DNA of 64,000 nt, from NCBI GenBank assembly GCA_034401795.1, contig CM067367.1, forward strand, positions 31,573,329-31,637,328, in the 5' to 3' direction. Of the stretch, positions 24,409 through 35,133 are shown one piece after another. The stretch comes from Chaetoderma sp. LZ-2023a. Taxonomy: Eukaryota; Mollusca; Caudofoveata; Chaetodermatida; Chaetodermatidae. The position numbers and the translations under genes were made by a program. Each line of letters opens with the position of its first letter. The stretch's first letter is position 1. The notes beneath the pieces are model-generated. The model ran no database searches, had not been told where the DNA came from, and saw only the letters and a list, made by a program, of their open reading frames with translations.

Positions 24409-25759
24409 TTTTCTCAAAAAATCCTATCAAAATGTCCTGTTTCCTGTATGCGAAAATTTGGTACCAAATGGAATACATACTAATTTTGAAAGATGAAATA
24501 TAACTAAGCATGATTATTTAGATTGCACATAACGGAAATAAAAAACCTGTTATCAATTTAAGACTTATTTATATGAACAGCATACACCTGTAAATAATTG
24601 TATATAATGTAAAGCAGACAACATCTTCTTTAGTAACCACTCTTTCCATAGCAACACACTTCAAATTGTCTCCCTTGTCTTAATCATAGTGTAGAGCTGA
24701 CTCCATGAAGTATTTTTGCAAAATACACTGCTTATCTTGCCTTGCATATATCTTAGTAAGAATACATATATTTGGTCATTCCGATATGGGTAAACTTGTT
24801 AAATGCAAAACAGATAATGCACTAGTTTATATTTAGAAAACAATGTTTTGATGCTTAAACTGTTAATGATTCATCAGGAAGTTTTAGCCTGTAAGACAGT
24901 GTTTAATAAGTTTAAATTAGTTTGCCAATAAGTACTTGATATTTTAGTTTTTAGATTTTATCAGTGATGTTGGTTAAATTCCCCTTATACAAAATAAAAA
25001 AAATAAAAATTAATTGTTGCTGACTAAGGCACTAACACCTTTGTAAAATTGTCGTCCATACACAGCACATGTCGTGCAATATTGATATCTCAGTGCAGTG
25101 TGTATATGGCTAAACACGCTTTGCCGGGCCAAACGAAACATTTAGCCAAGTTAGCATGTATACGGTTCTGTTCGATCAATGCATTTCAAACAGATGCACA
25201 ATCTCTCAAGGAAATGTACACGCAGTTTACGAATCATTCATTATAGGCCAGAAGGTGTGTATAACCCTATGCTCACTCTACCTATATAGTAAGATATTTA
25301 TCGTGTGCTCGTGGCTAACAATTCGACAATGTTGTTGATGCATTATTAATCCATAACTTACAGTCAGATTGCTCTTCAAATCCGTAATGAGTCCCGACTG
25401 AAAATGATGATAATTATTTTAGAATAAATAGACTGATAGCTGTTACAGCAAAAATTTTCATTCAAATTTCTATCAAATCTGTATCAGGTAGTAGTCGCAT
25501 TACCTACTGATTATTTTGACAATAATCTGACAGAATGCTGGGCTGTCCTTGATAGCAACAACTTTCATGCAAATTATTGTCACTTGCGCTGAACAGTATT
25601 AAAATACAAGCTGTCCAATGTACTGCCGTGAATACGTTCTATGTACATACTTACGCTTCCAGAGATGGCTGACAAATGATCATTTGCACGTGCAGACAGG
25701 GTTTTCTGTTTAAGAAATCCTGGTCTGTACAGACAATAGACTAAATGAATATGGCTTCC

Positions 25760-26154
25760 AATTCACCTTTCCAGAGTATCCATCTGTCGTCTGATGTCAT
25801 ATGACGACATAATCAGCCAAGCGGCGTGTAGGATGACGTCATAGTCATTAAGTCATAAATGGTTCTATATGGCCCATCGTTAACTCATAATGGTCCGACA
25901 CGTTGTAAGAATTGCATGTACCTACTATTTAATAAACATGCGGTTGCATATTTTGAAACCAATTTGACTGGACGCTGTTGCTACAGTAGGCAGCAACAGC
26001 GCCCAGTCAAATTAGTTCCAAAATATTCAATAGATTATCTGTATAGTTTTCTGGAAATTGATAGTCATGGAGTTCAGAGATCGATCGATACCAACACGAG
26101 AGAGGAGGTTAGCTAGAGATGGGCCGGGCATAGCTAAAAATGGAAATGTCCATT
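25760..26154 (-). mobile_element. Palindromic MITE, copy G
   Basis: About 395 bp, termini AATTCACCTTTCCAGAGTAT and TGGAAATGTCCATT. Hairpin 25942-26034. One perfect TGACGTCA (GGATGACGTCATAG). Recurs at 39606-40000. Confidence 0.87.
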
Positions 26155-26687
26155 GGTACAATGATTGTGGAGTTATGGCATTGCATGGTGGGTAGAAATG
26201 CATACGGGGTAGATTGAAAAGAAATCAACAGACATCTCATATCTCGTGAAAAAGTGTCTATATATAATTGGACACGATAACTTTAACTGAGTATCTACAC
26301 ATAAGAATAAGAATGGAAATTGAAATAAACGGGTACAGATTTGGTCGCGATCGCAGTCATGGAATGTAATAAGCCATGCTAAGCTTTTGGAAATATGTAT
26401 TGTATTTTCGGGCGTGACATCGTTATTCAAACAGAATATAACAGTATACAATCTGCCATTGTTCAGAAATGTTTCACTGCTACATCCGCCATTCCACATC
26501 TCCATGTCGCAATGCTACTCGGTACAATAGATAATGTCACATAATAGAAACTTAAGTTCTTATTGCCTTAGTCGGTGCTGCCACATAGGTAATTATAATG
26601 TTTTAAAGCACATGTTTATTTCTGATTGGTTGATAAGTACATCATTATAGTGTTCATAGACCTGAGAAAGGCATCAACACGCAGTGG
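26155..26687. other. No gene recognised
   Basis: A 110-codon minus ORF (26173-26505) has no recognisable motif; probably chance. Confidence 0.35.
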
Positions 26688-27030
26688 ATGAATCCAGTTT
26701 CGTGTATGCCTCGCCCATCTCTAGCTAAGTTCCACCCACAATTTGCCGGTATTGGGATCGTTCTATCCCTGCACGCCATGAGTCCCAATTTCCAGAAAAC
26801 TATACAGGTAAGCTGTTGAATATTTTGAACTTAATTTGATTAGGTACTGCTGCTACATATGGCAACAAGCGCGTCCGGTTAAGTTAGTTTCAAAATAATC
26901 AACGGCATGTTTATTAAATATTAAAGACATAAAATTCGTACACCTTGGCGGTCTATTAGGCGTTTAATACTTCATTCATAACGTTGCTGATTATGACGTA
27001 ATTTGATTGATAGCTAAACTAGATTCGTCC
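26688..27030 (+). mobile_element. Palindromic MITE, copy H
   Basis: Termini GGATGAATCCAGTTT and AACTAGATTCGTCC. Donor consensus CTATACAGGTAAGCTG at about 26801-26816, hairpin 26813-26905 with mismatched apex. About 155 bp downstream (3') of the GPCR stop codon. Recurs at 40534-40876. Confidence 0.82.
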
Positions 27031-27187
27031 ATTATTAGCTCGCTTCCTGCCATACTCGCCTGAATAACTGTTTTCCGTTAATGAACAATATCCGTCTGGC
27101 ATAAATGGCAAGCTTTCCCTTGAGCGGATTTTAAAGTATGATTTCATTTCGAATACTGGTGTCCCTGTGTTGCTTACCGTTCTCAAA

Positions 27188-28159
27188 TTACGGATGTTTC
27201 GTCATTTCTTTATCCCTATATCGTCTAGGACAGAACAGTTTGATAACATCATCTCGTACTGTCTTTGCGGCGAAACAGTATATTAAAGGATTCAATGTTG
27301 AATTACTGAACGCAATATACATTAAGACCAAGTACATATTATCTCTCATTTTTCTGTAATTCTCAATTCTCTTATGCTGTATATGAGCGTAGATAGAGGC
27401 TGGAGACCATGCAATGAAGAATAAGATAATGATAATAGTAACCGCACGTGCATCTGCGTTCTGTCGAGTTTGCTGCTCAGATACAACAGATGCCCTTGAC
27501 ATCCACACCGCGATATATTTCGCGACGTGCAGCAGCGCAAGGGCCACACATGGGACTATGCTATTTAGAATTAAGTAAGCCATGTCATATCCGTAGCGGC
27601 CACCACTCAATGTACAGATGGTCACTCGCTTGCCATCCATTATGACCGATTTTGTGCCATACAGAATAACCAAAGGCATCAGATATAAGCTCACGAAAAC
27701 GACAATAACTATGCAAACCTTGATGACAAATGGACTGGTTAAGTTTGCTCTCGCTCTAAGCGGTAATGCCAATTGGTAAAAACGAAGTGCTGCGAAGAAC
27801 ACAAGATGGTACTCACTGGCATATAGACCCATGATTCCAGAGAACATAAAAATTTGACATCCGCGACCAAACTCGGGAATCGGCATAGTTGGGAAAATAA
27901 ATGCTGCGAAGAATGCACCGGACAGGCAGCATATGACATCCATGCATGCCAGGCTGGTCAGTAACATAAATATTGGTGACAGGTACTTGCGTGATTTTAT
28001 GAAATACGTGATGAGAATTGTGTTGAACATGGCTCCAGACAGATTGTACACAATCGGTACCTCACGGTAAACGAAACTGGGGATTGTCCGGAACATCAGC
28101 GAGAAATCATCATATACTGTTCTGTTGTCTGTGATATTGAGGTTATCTAATGATTCCAT
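27188..28159 (-). CDS. Rhodopsin-type (class A) G-protein-coupled receptor, intact
   Basis: 323 codons, uninterrupted. A plasma-membrane receptor for an unknown ligand. N-glycosylation sequons at N8 and N12. TM1 about 36-55 (N46), TM2 about 62-89 with the sodium-site Asp D74, TM3 about 102-124 after C101, which can pair with C182 in the second extracellular loop. TM4 145-167, TM5 193-212, TM6 240-258 with AWSP (250-253) in place of CWxP, TM7 275-296 with NPLIY (290-294). The DRY box is replaced by LRF (125-127): Arg kept, acidic residue lost. The C-tail is short and basic. The single-exon coding region has a TTACTTTCAG acceptor-like site 16 bp before the ATG, so a 5' UTR exon is possible. Ligand class cannot be told; lineage-specific expansion is likely, given the paralogous pseudogene 8 kb away. 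Confidence 0.9.
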   Translation of the reverse strand: MESLDNLNITDNRTVYDDFSLMFRTIPSFVYREVPIVYNLSGAMFNTILITYFIKSRKYLSPIFMLLTSLACMDVICCLSGAFFAAFIFPTMPIPEFGRGCQIFMFSGIMGLYASEYHLVFFAALRFYQLALPLRARANLTSPFVIKVCIVIVVFVSLYLMPLVILYGTKSVIMDGKRVTICTLSGGRYGYDMAYLILNSIVPCVALALLHVAKYIAVWMSRASVVSEQQTRQNADARAVTIIIILFFIAWSPASIYAHIQHKRIENYRKMRDNMYLVLMYIAFSNSTLNPLIYCFAAKTVRDDVIKLFCPRRYRDKEMTKHP

Positions 28160-28321
28160 TTTCTTTATATTTTACCTGAAAGTAATCAGAATATGTATCT
28201 AATTTTGTACGAATGGAAGTATGCGAGAAAAGCACCTTGCAGAGATCAGCTGTTTTGCTCTAGACGAAGGTGTATCCTTATGACAGAATTATGACTTAAT
28301 CAAGCACAATCGCATTAGACC

Positions 28322-28380
28322 AAACAATACAATACAATACAATACAATACAATACAATACAATACAATACAATACAACAC
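28322..28380 (+). repeat. (CAATA)n pentanucleotide repeat, first copy
   Basis: About ten ACAAT units then degenerate ones to 28420. On the minus strand it directly follows a CR1/L2 3' end (GACGCTATATAATTG), so it is the element's tandem tail expanded into a microsatellite. Confidence 0.9.
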
Positions 28381-28420
28381 AATAAAATAAAATACAAAGC
28401 AATACAATGCAATCCAATAC

Positions 28421-28825
28421 AATACCACAATTATATAGCGTCATTTATCAATACATTAATTTTCAAACGCGTTGATGAACGGATGTATTTTTAACTTTTC
28501 CTTGAATTTATTATGGGAGCCACTGCTCTTAATGTTCAGTGATCGTCTTTTAGCTTTGAAGCACCAACGCTAAATGCCCTGTCACCACGGGAAGATCGAT
28601 ATGATTGTAGGATATGAACTAAGTGGTGGTCTCAGACTCAGATTTGTCTTGGGTGAGTTTGAATTTATTTCGAGTAATCCATTGACTAATAGCTTCAATG
28701 CAAGTTCTGACTAGTTGCAGAGCTGTAGTCTCATTTACAGGTATGTTAGGTTTGAATGTTAGATTATAATCGTGTTTCATCCTCATGCATGTGAATCTGG
28801 AGATCATCTTTTGTGATATGCCCAC
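28421..28825 (-). pseudogene. CR1/L2 reverse transcriptase fragment, 3' portion, first copy
   Basis: Minus frames give HEDETRLYLTFKPN, where YADDTQLYLSF would be the catalytic box (both Tyr and one Asp lost), ALQLVRTCIEAISQW, NKFKLTQDKSE, and then a C-terminal KAKRRSLNIKSSGSHNKF-like segment after an internal deletion. The 3' tail is the CAATA repeat. This is an old, inactive copy of a CR1/L2-group element, different from the one at 15.4-17.7 kb. Its 5' continuation is seen only in the second segment copy (43037-44020), beyond MITE copy I. Confidence 0.75.
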
Positions 28826-29113
28826 AATTCACATTTCCAGAGTACCCATCCATCCATCATATGACGTCATAATCAACTACGTGATATGTAGAATGACATC
28901 ATAATGAAGGACGTCATGAATGACGTCGATAAGTACGTCACGAACGCACATTTGAAGACGGTCTATGCGTCGTTGTACAAATTGTTTGCTTTTACTATTT
29001 ATAAATATTATGCTAAATATTTTGTAACTAATTTTAACAAATTAGTTACAAAATATTCAATAGCTTCCCTGTATGGTTTTCAGGAAATTGATAGTTAGAG
29101 CATTGGGGGATCG
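28826..29113 (-). mobile_element. Palindromic MITE, copy I, cut by the assembly gap
   Basis: Starts AATTCACATTTCCAGAG, has TGACGTCATAATCA and a compact hairpin, and ends in the middle at the N run. The complete version is 42671-43036. Confidence 0.88.
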
Positions 29114-29613
29114 NNNNNNNNNNNNNNNNNNNNNNNNNNNNNNNNNNNNNNNNNNNNNNNNNNNNNNNNNNNNNNNNNNNNNNNNNNNNNNNNNNNNNNN
29201 NNNNNNNNNNNNNNNNNNNNNNNNNNNNNNNNNNNNNNNNNNNNNNNNNNNNNNNNNNNNNNNNNNNNNNNNNNNNNNNNNNNNNNNNNNNNNNNNNNNN
29301 NNNNNNNNNNNNNNNNNNNNNNNNNNNNNNNNNNNNNNNNNNNNNNNNNNNNNNNNNNNNNNNNNNNNNNNNNNNNNNNNNNNNNNNNNNNNNNNNNNNN
29401 NNNNNNNNNNNNNNNNNNNNNNNNNNNNNNNNNNNNNNNNNNNNNNNNNNNNNNNNNNNNNNNNNNNNNNNNNNNNNNNNNNNNNNNNNNNNNNNNNNNN
29501 NNNNNNNNNNNNNNNNNNNNNNNNNNNNNNNNNNNNNNNNNNNNNNNNNNNNNNNNNNNNNNNNNNNNNNNNNNNNNNNNNNNNNNNNNNNNNNNNNNNN
29601 NNNNNNNNNNNNN
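29114..29613. other. Assembly gap, exactly 500 N
   Basis: Exactly 500 unknown bases, a placeholder length. The sequence on both sides overlaps by 13.35 kb (see findings), so the true distance is probably negative. Confidence 0.99.
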
Positions 29614-31536
29614 TTGTTCCACTGGCAGCCAGTGTAGCTCTTGAGGACTGGTCGAATGTGTTCATGCACTTTTGTTCTGGTTATTAACCGGGCTGCCGTA
29701 TTTTGTGCTCGGTGGAGACGTTGTAACTGCGATGATGATATGCCTGTGAGAAGAGAATTGCAATTGTCCAGCCTTGATGTAATGGTTGCGTGGACGAGGG
29801 TATTGACTGCATTATAGTCTAGCAATTTCCTAATTTACCGATGTTGCGAGTGTTCAGAAATATAGATTTACAGATCGACGTCACATGGCTTTCCATAGAC
29901 ATAGTATTGTCAAAGAGTACGCCAATATTTCTCGCATTAACACTAAAAGGAATGTTGGCGCCACCGATATGAACCGATTCAATTTCTATTTTTGGTCTCA
30001 AGTGACGGGAAGCGATCATAATTATTTCTGTCTTTTTCTCGTTGAGTTGCAAAAGGTTGTTTAACATCCAAAGTTTCACATCGCGAATACAGTCCTCCAG
30101 AATTTCCCGGGCATTCAATTGGTTGGGTGTGTGAAAGCTAGATACAGCTGAGTATCATCGGCGTAGAAGTGATAGCTCATTCCACGTGCGTCTAGAAGTC
30201 GTCCCAGTGGTGCCGTGTAGATAGTGAATAATATAGGCCCGAGCACAGACCCCTGCGGCACACCAGAGAGCAACTCATACTGAGATGACCTAGCTTCATT
30301 TAATGTGATTGTTTGATAGCGACATGTTAAATAGGATTTGAACCAACTCAGTGATGTACCAGATATGCCCAGTTCTGCTAGTCGTGATAGTTGTATGATC
30401 TATCGTATCGAAGGCTGCAGATAGGTCTAGGAGTGTTAATAGCACACACATACGATTGTCCATAGAATATAATATATCGTTCTGCACGCGTAGTAAAGCC
30501 GTCTCTGTGCTATGAAGCTTGCGGTAGGCACTTTGGTACAACTCACGTAGGTTATTTACGTCTAGGTGATTCTGAAGTCGTTCTGCAATCACTTTTTCTA
30601 ACAGTTTTGATAGATATGTTAGATTCGATACCGGTCGGTAGTTGTTAAGAAGGTTAGAGTCCAGAGATGGTTTTTTGAGAAGTGGTATCACATTTGCTGA
30701 TTTAAAGATAGTAGGCACAGAGCCACTATCCATGGACATATTTATCATATTTGTAATGACTGTGCAAGGTCGGCGATACAGTCTTTAACCAAGTGTGTGG
30801 GTATTGGGTCTAGAATACAGGACTTTTGTGGTGATTTCCTGATTAGTGTTGACACCTCACTGATGGAAGCTGGTCGAAACTCTATCAGAGAACATTCTGA
30901 TACTGGTACATCGTTCAGAATCTGTACTGAATAATCTGGATGTCCTCAAATGTTTGCACGAATGAGTTCGATTTTTTCCAGTGAAAACTGTCCAAAATTG
31001 CCAGCTAGCTCAACTGAATTGCTGTTGCTGTGGTAAGGTATTTCGTCCTTTATCTTTGTGAAGGAGCCTGTTGAAAACGGAGAACAGTTTTTTCTGGTCT
31101 GCTTTGTGTTCGGACACTAATGTTGAGTAGTAATCCTGCTTTGCTACAGTTATCATTTTGTTAACCACTTTACACTGGATCAGCATATAACTGTAAAGGA
31201 CGTGTAGATTCGTTTTGCGTGCAAGGCGTTCGTATTTTCGTGAAAGTCGTTTTGCTTCCTTTATCTCACTGTTGAACCATGGTGAATGTGGACGAACAAC
31301 GATTTGTTTTATGGTTTATAGGGAGCATATTTATCAAGAATGGCTCGTAGTTCATTGTCTGTACTGGTTCACGAGTTTGGACATGTTCTCAGATGGATTC
31401 GTGCACATACTACTTGCACGTATGTAAACTCGAGTAGTATTAACCAAGTAAAAGAGGCTTGAAAGTCTAAAGTTGCAAAGTAATATTAAAATATATAAAG
31501 AAATTCCTAGCATCAGAAAATCGTTTTAAAAAGGAA
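29614..31536 (-). pseudogene. CR1/L2 reverse transcriptase, second copy (contig start)
   Basis: Same element as 15768-17690, broken into ORFs of 150 residues or less by single-base indels absent from the first copy, for example a missing T near 29640 and 29833, a missing A near 30135 and a missing G near 30763. Most lie in short homopolymers, which fits sequencing error at a contig end. The 3' end of the element is missing because the contig starts inside it. The first copy is the better reading. Confidence 0.85.
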
Positions 31537-31618
31537 ATACATGTAAATGGACGGATGCTTATAGTGGTACTGGTACATGTATGATAAGTATTAAAATAGC
31601 CAATTATATAATATAATC

Positions 31619-32006
31619 GAGGATTCCAGTTTCTGAGTCAATCACCTGACGTCATAATCAACTATGTAACGTGTAGGCTGAGGGCATAATCAATTACGTT
31701 ATGAATGAAGTAGCTAAGTCCGTCACAAACACATAATTGATAACGGACTAAGCGTTTTTGTGCGAATTGTATGTCTTTACTATTTTATAAACATGCTATT
31801 GAATATTTTGGAACTAATTTGACTGGGCGCTGATGCTGCTATAGGCAGCACCAGCATCCAGTCAAATTAGTTTCAAAATATTCAACAGCTTACCTGTTTA
31901 TTCTTCTGCAAATTTATAGTCATGGATCGATCTATCCTAGAACGGGCGAGGTGCGGGTGGAGCTTAGCTAGAGATAGTCGGGCCATAGCTAAAGCTTAAT
32001 TCCTCC
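31619..32006 (-). mobile_element. Palindromic MITE, copy E in second segment
   Basis: Identical to 17773-18160. Confidence 0.85.
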
Positions 32007-32439
32007 ATTGAAACACAGTTCTCACATTTCCAACAGATTTCTGATTTTTCGGATGTTTTTAATTTTTTGGATTCTCTCTATCGATCACGGCCATCGATAT
32101 GGATTCCGAGTATTCTATCATACAAGATTGTGTTAGACAAAGCCGACCAATAGTTACTGTAATATCTATTCTCCATAGATCCGCAGATCAAGGTGTACCA
32201 AATTAGGCGTCGAATTTCACAATATGCAAAATTCCCATCGAAATTATCTGGGATGGATATTTTCTTGTAAGACAATTTTGACACACACAAATTGCGTATC
32301 CTGCTAAGTTTCTCAACGGATCCCCTGGTAGATATTTGGACAGACCAGCCGGCCTGACAGGGCTCTATCCAAACATAAGTCAGAGCCGACTCGGGCTACG
32401 AGATTTATGACGTCTGATAATAGATGAACGCACTTTTTG

Positions 32440-32596
32440 CTTTGGCTAAGCCGCTAAGCTCCACCCCCGCTGTGCGTGTGTTGGAATCGAATTCTATACT
32501 TTGAGACCTGAATTCACAGAATCTAAATTTCAAGGTAACTATACAGGTAAGCTGTTGAATATTTTGAAATCAATGTGACTGGGTAGTATTGCTACC
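32440..32596 (+). mobile_element. Truncated MITE, copy F in second segment
   Basis: Identical to 18594-18750. Confidence 0.7.
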
Positions 32597-32960
32597 ACTG
32601 AAATTCACACAAAATAGATGTCTTTTGTCCTGGAAATGGAGGCTGTGTTTGGCATGTTTGATCATTAAATGGTAAATGATAAAGAAATTGCGATACAAGA
32701 GGGATTGAAGAATATGCAACCTTCTACCCGTTTCATCTGTTGACACGCCTTTAGGTTTTCCGATAGATTGCCTCAACCCTGTTGCAGCATGAATAACTAT
32801 TGGCTTTGTCCATAGGAAATAAAAATTTCCACCAAGCATTTTAAGGAAATGTCAAAATTTGTCAAATAAATATCCTATTCATAAATAATAACACAGATTT
32901 GCGTGGGTTCAAATTGTTCATCATAGTCCTACACCGAATATATTACTTAGGTTTTATCTT

Positions 32961-33820
32961 CTACTTTTCCTTGTATCGTTTATGACAGAGGAGTTTGAGA
33001 ATATCATCTTGTACGGTCTTTGCGGCAAAACAGTACACTAAAGGATTCAATGTGGAATCGCTGAAGATAATATACAACAAAACTAAGTACAAGTTATCCC
33101 TCATCTTCCTGTACCTCTCAATCCTCACATGTTGAACATCCTGGTAGATATATGCTGCTAACCAGGCGAAGAAATACAGGATGATAATAATAGTAACCGC
33201 ATGTGCATCTGCATTCTGTCGACTCTGCTGCTCGGATACAACCGCTGACCTTGACCTCCACACTGCTATGTATTTGGCTATGTGCAAGCCTATGATAGCC
33301 ACACATAGGATTATTGTGTTGAAAATTAGATAAGCGACGTCATAGGCGTATCTTAATGAAAATGTACCAGTGAATATACAAATGGGCACATGCTTACCAT
33401 CAATTGTGACGGGTTTTGTGGCATACATGATGACCAGAAGTAACACATAGAGGATCACCAGTAGCACAATAACACAGCAACCTTTGATGACGAAAGTACT
33501 GGTTATTTTTGCTTTTGCTCTCAATTGAAATGCTAGCTGGTAAACGCGAATTACAGCGAAAAATACAAGATGGTACTCGCTGGTAAATCCGCCTCAAAAC
33601 ACCAAAGAACTAATATTAGGATTTGACATCCGCGACCAACCTCTGGAACTGGCATTGACGGGAAAAGAAATGCTGACCACGACGCGCATGACAAGCAGGA
33701 AATAACATCCACGAAAGCCAAGCTGGTCAGTAACATAAAGGTAGGTGATCTTAGATCTCTCTGCAATTTACGAACGACGTGTGCCTGTGGATATATATGT
33801 AGATATGCATATTTACCCAT
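32961..33820 (-). pseudogene. GPCR pseudogene, second copy
   Basis: Identical to 19115-19974, including the same frameshift near 33591. A shared disabling mutation with no other change supports a single real locus. Confidence 0.85.
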
Positions 33821-34345
33821 AGTACTTCACAGATAATAAATAAGTTACAATGTGTCCAAAATTAAACGATTCTAAACAAGATTTATGAAATGTTCTGTTG
33901 AATATGTTGAAGATAATTGAATTGCAAGGCACTGTAGTAGTATGCCTAGGAAAGCATAAGTGGATGAATAACTTGGACGATGGCGCTTTTTTAATGACGA
34001 TATCGATTACCAATATTCTCAGGCAAATGTCATTAATTCCTCTGTCAACTAACTGTTCCATGATAAAACAGCTTGCTGACTCGGTACCAGACCTTAATTG
34101 GTCCAATACAGACTCAGAAAGTCATGGTTAATAACATGCCATGTCGTTAAGAATAACCACACCATATGACCCTAGTAAGCATTAAGGCTGCTATTTGGGA
34201 CAGGATTGACTGTATGCCCATATTTTCCTAAACAGATAATCTTGCATAGAAACAACTAGATATTATTGAGCCTAGCATTGCATCATCTAATTGCTGATTT
34301 GGATTGTGAGAAACAAGGGTTACAATTCACAACATGTTCTACATG

Positions 34346-34415
<70 letters not shown>
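34346..34415 (+). repeat. (TAC)n microsatellite, second copy
   Basis: Same length and interruptions as 20500-20569. Confidence 0.97.
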
Positions 34416-34416
<1 letters not shown>

Positions 34417-35133
34417 TTTTTCTTCTTTTTTTTAAATCCCACGCTAACGCAGTCGGACAAACTTCACGGAGGAACTCCTTTATAAAGGCTTGCAAAGCCC
34501 AAGAAGAAAAAAACCTGGTGAACTAGTAAGCCTGATTAATATTACACCAAAACAAAAAATAAATAAAATATCTAACTAACGAGCATTAATACAATCTATA
34601 AATACATAACGCTTAAATGGTATAGATATAAAACAATAAGCTGATAACGATCTGATAGCAAAACAAAACTTAACAAAGGCATTACTATTCAATCCAGGTG
34701 TGGTAGTAGGCCCGTGTGGCGAGTGCAACTGTCCAACAATTGAAAAGTGACTCGTCAATCAATGACAAATAAGTCAATCATTGACGTCAGTGGGCGGATT
34801 CTTTAAAGATCAGCGGGCGTAGTAGTATTTGGGTAGTATAACACATATAGTCGGCAGCAAAATTACAGAAAATAGATGGCGCTCTTGTTTAGATTTTAGA
34901 TTTTCTTTATTGTAAGGTTTTGTAAATTACCCGGGAACAAATAACTCTATAAAACCCTGTGCACGTTTCTAATATCATTTGTCAATATTATCAAACAGTT
35001 CTCCATTGTTGGGTATCCTTTCATTTCAGAGAAACAAATGAGAGGGCATTTTTAATTCAGTAGAAATATTATAAAATAATCAGCAAAACTTTCAGTTGAA
35101 ACTTGCTGCAAATTTGAAGACCAATTTTACCGT

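Larger units (their letters stand above)
21288..25230. repeat. Nested repeat block A-B-C-B'-b-A', first copy
   Basis: AT-rich and non-coding, with internal repeats. Block A (21288-21507) recurs directly as A' (about 25012-25230). Block B (about 21528-22560) recurs directly as B' (about 23745-24775), roughly 90 per cent similar, with small indels. The left end of B is also present inverted as b (about 24786-25012). Unique sequence C (22560-23745) separates B from B'. B on the minus strand ends in an A-rich tail (TTAAAAAAAACAAAAACAAAAAACCC-type run near 21510-21530), which suggests a retroposed unit. The whole block recurs at 35134-39076. Confidence 0.75.
15768..29113 (+). repeat. 13.35-kb repeated segment, first copy (left contig end)
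   Basis: Equals 29614-42959 at an offset of 13846. Identity appears complete over the central part, including both GPCR loci, microsatellite lengths and intergenic DNA. It ends exactly at the N gap. See findings: best explained as an unmerged overlap between contigs. Confidence 0.97.

Noticed and set aside
28322-28440. CRISPR-like or satellite array
   Set aside because: Units are 5 bp with no spacers; it is a retrotransposon tail.
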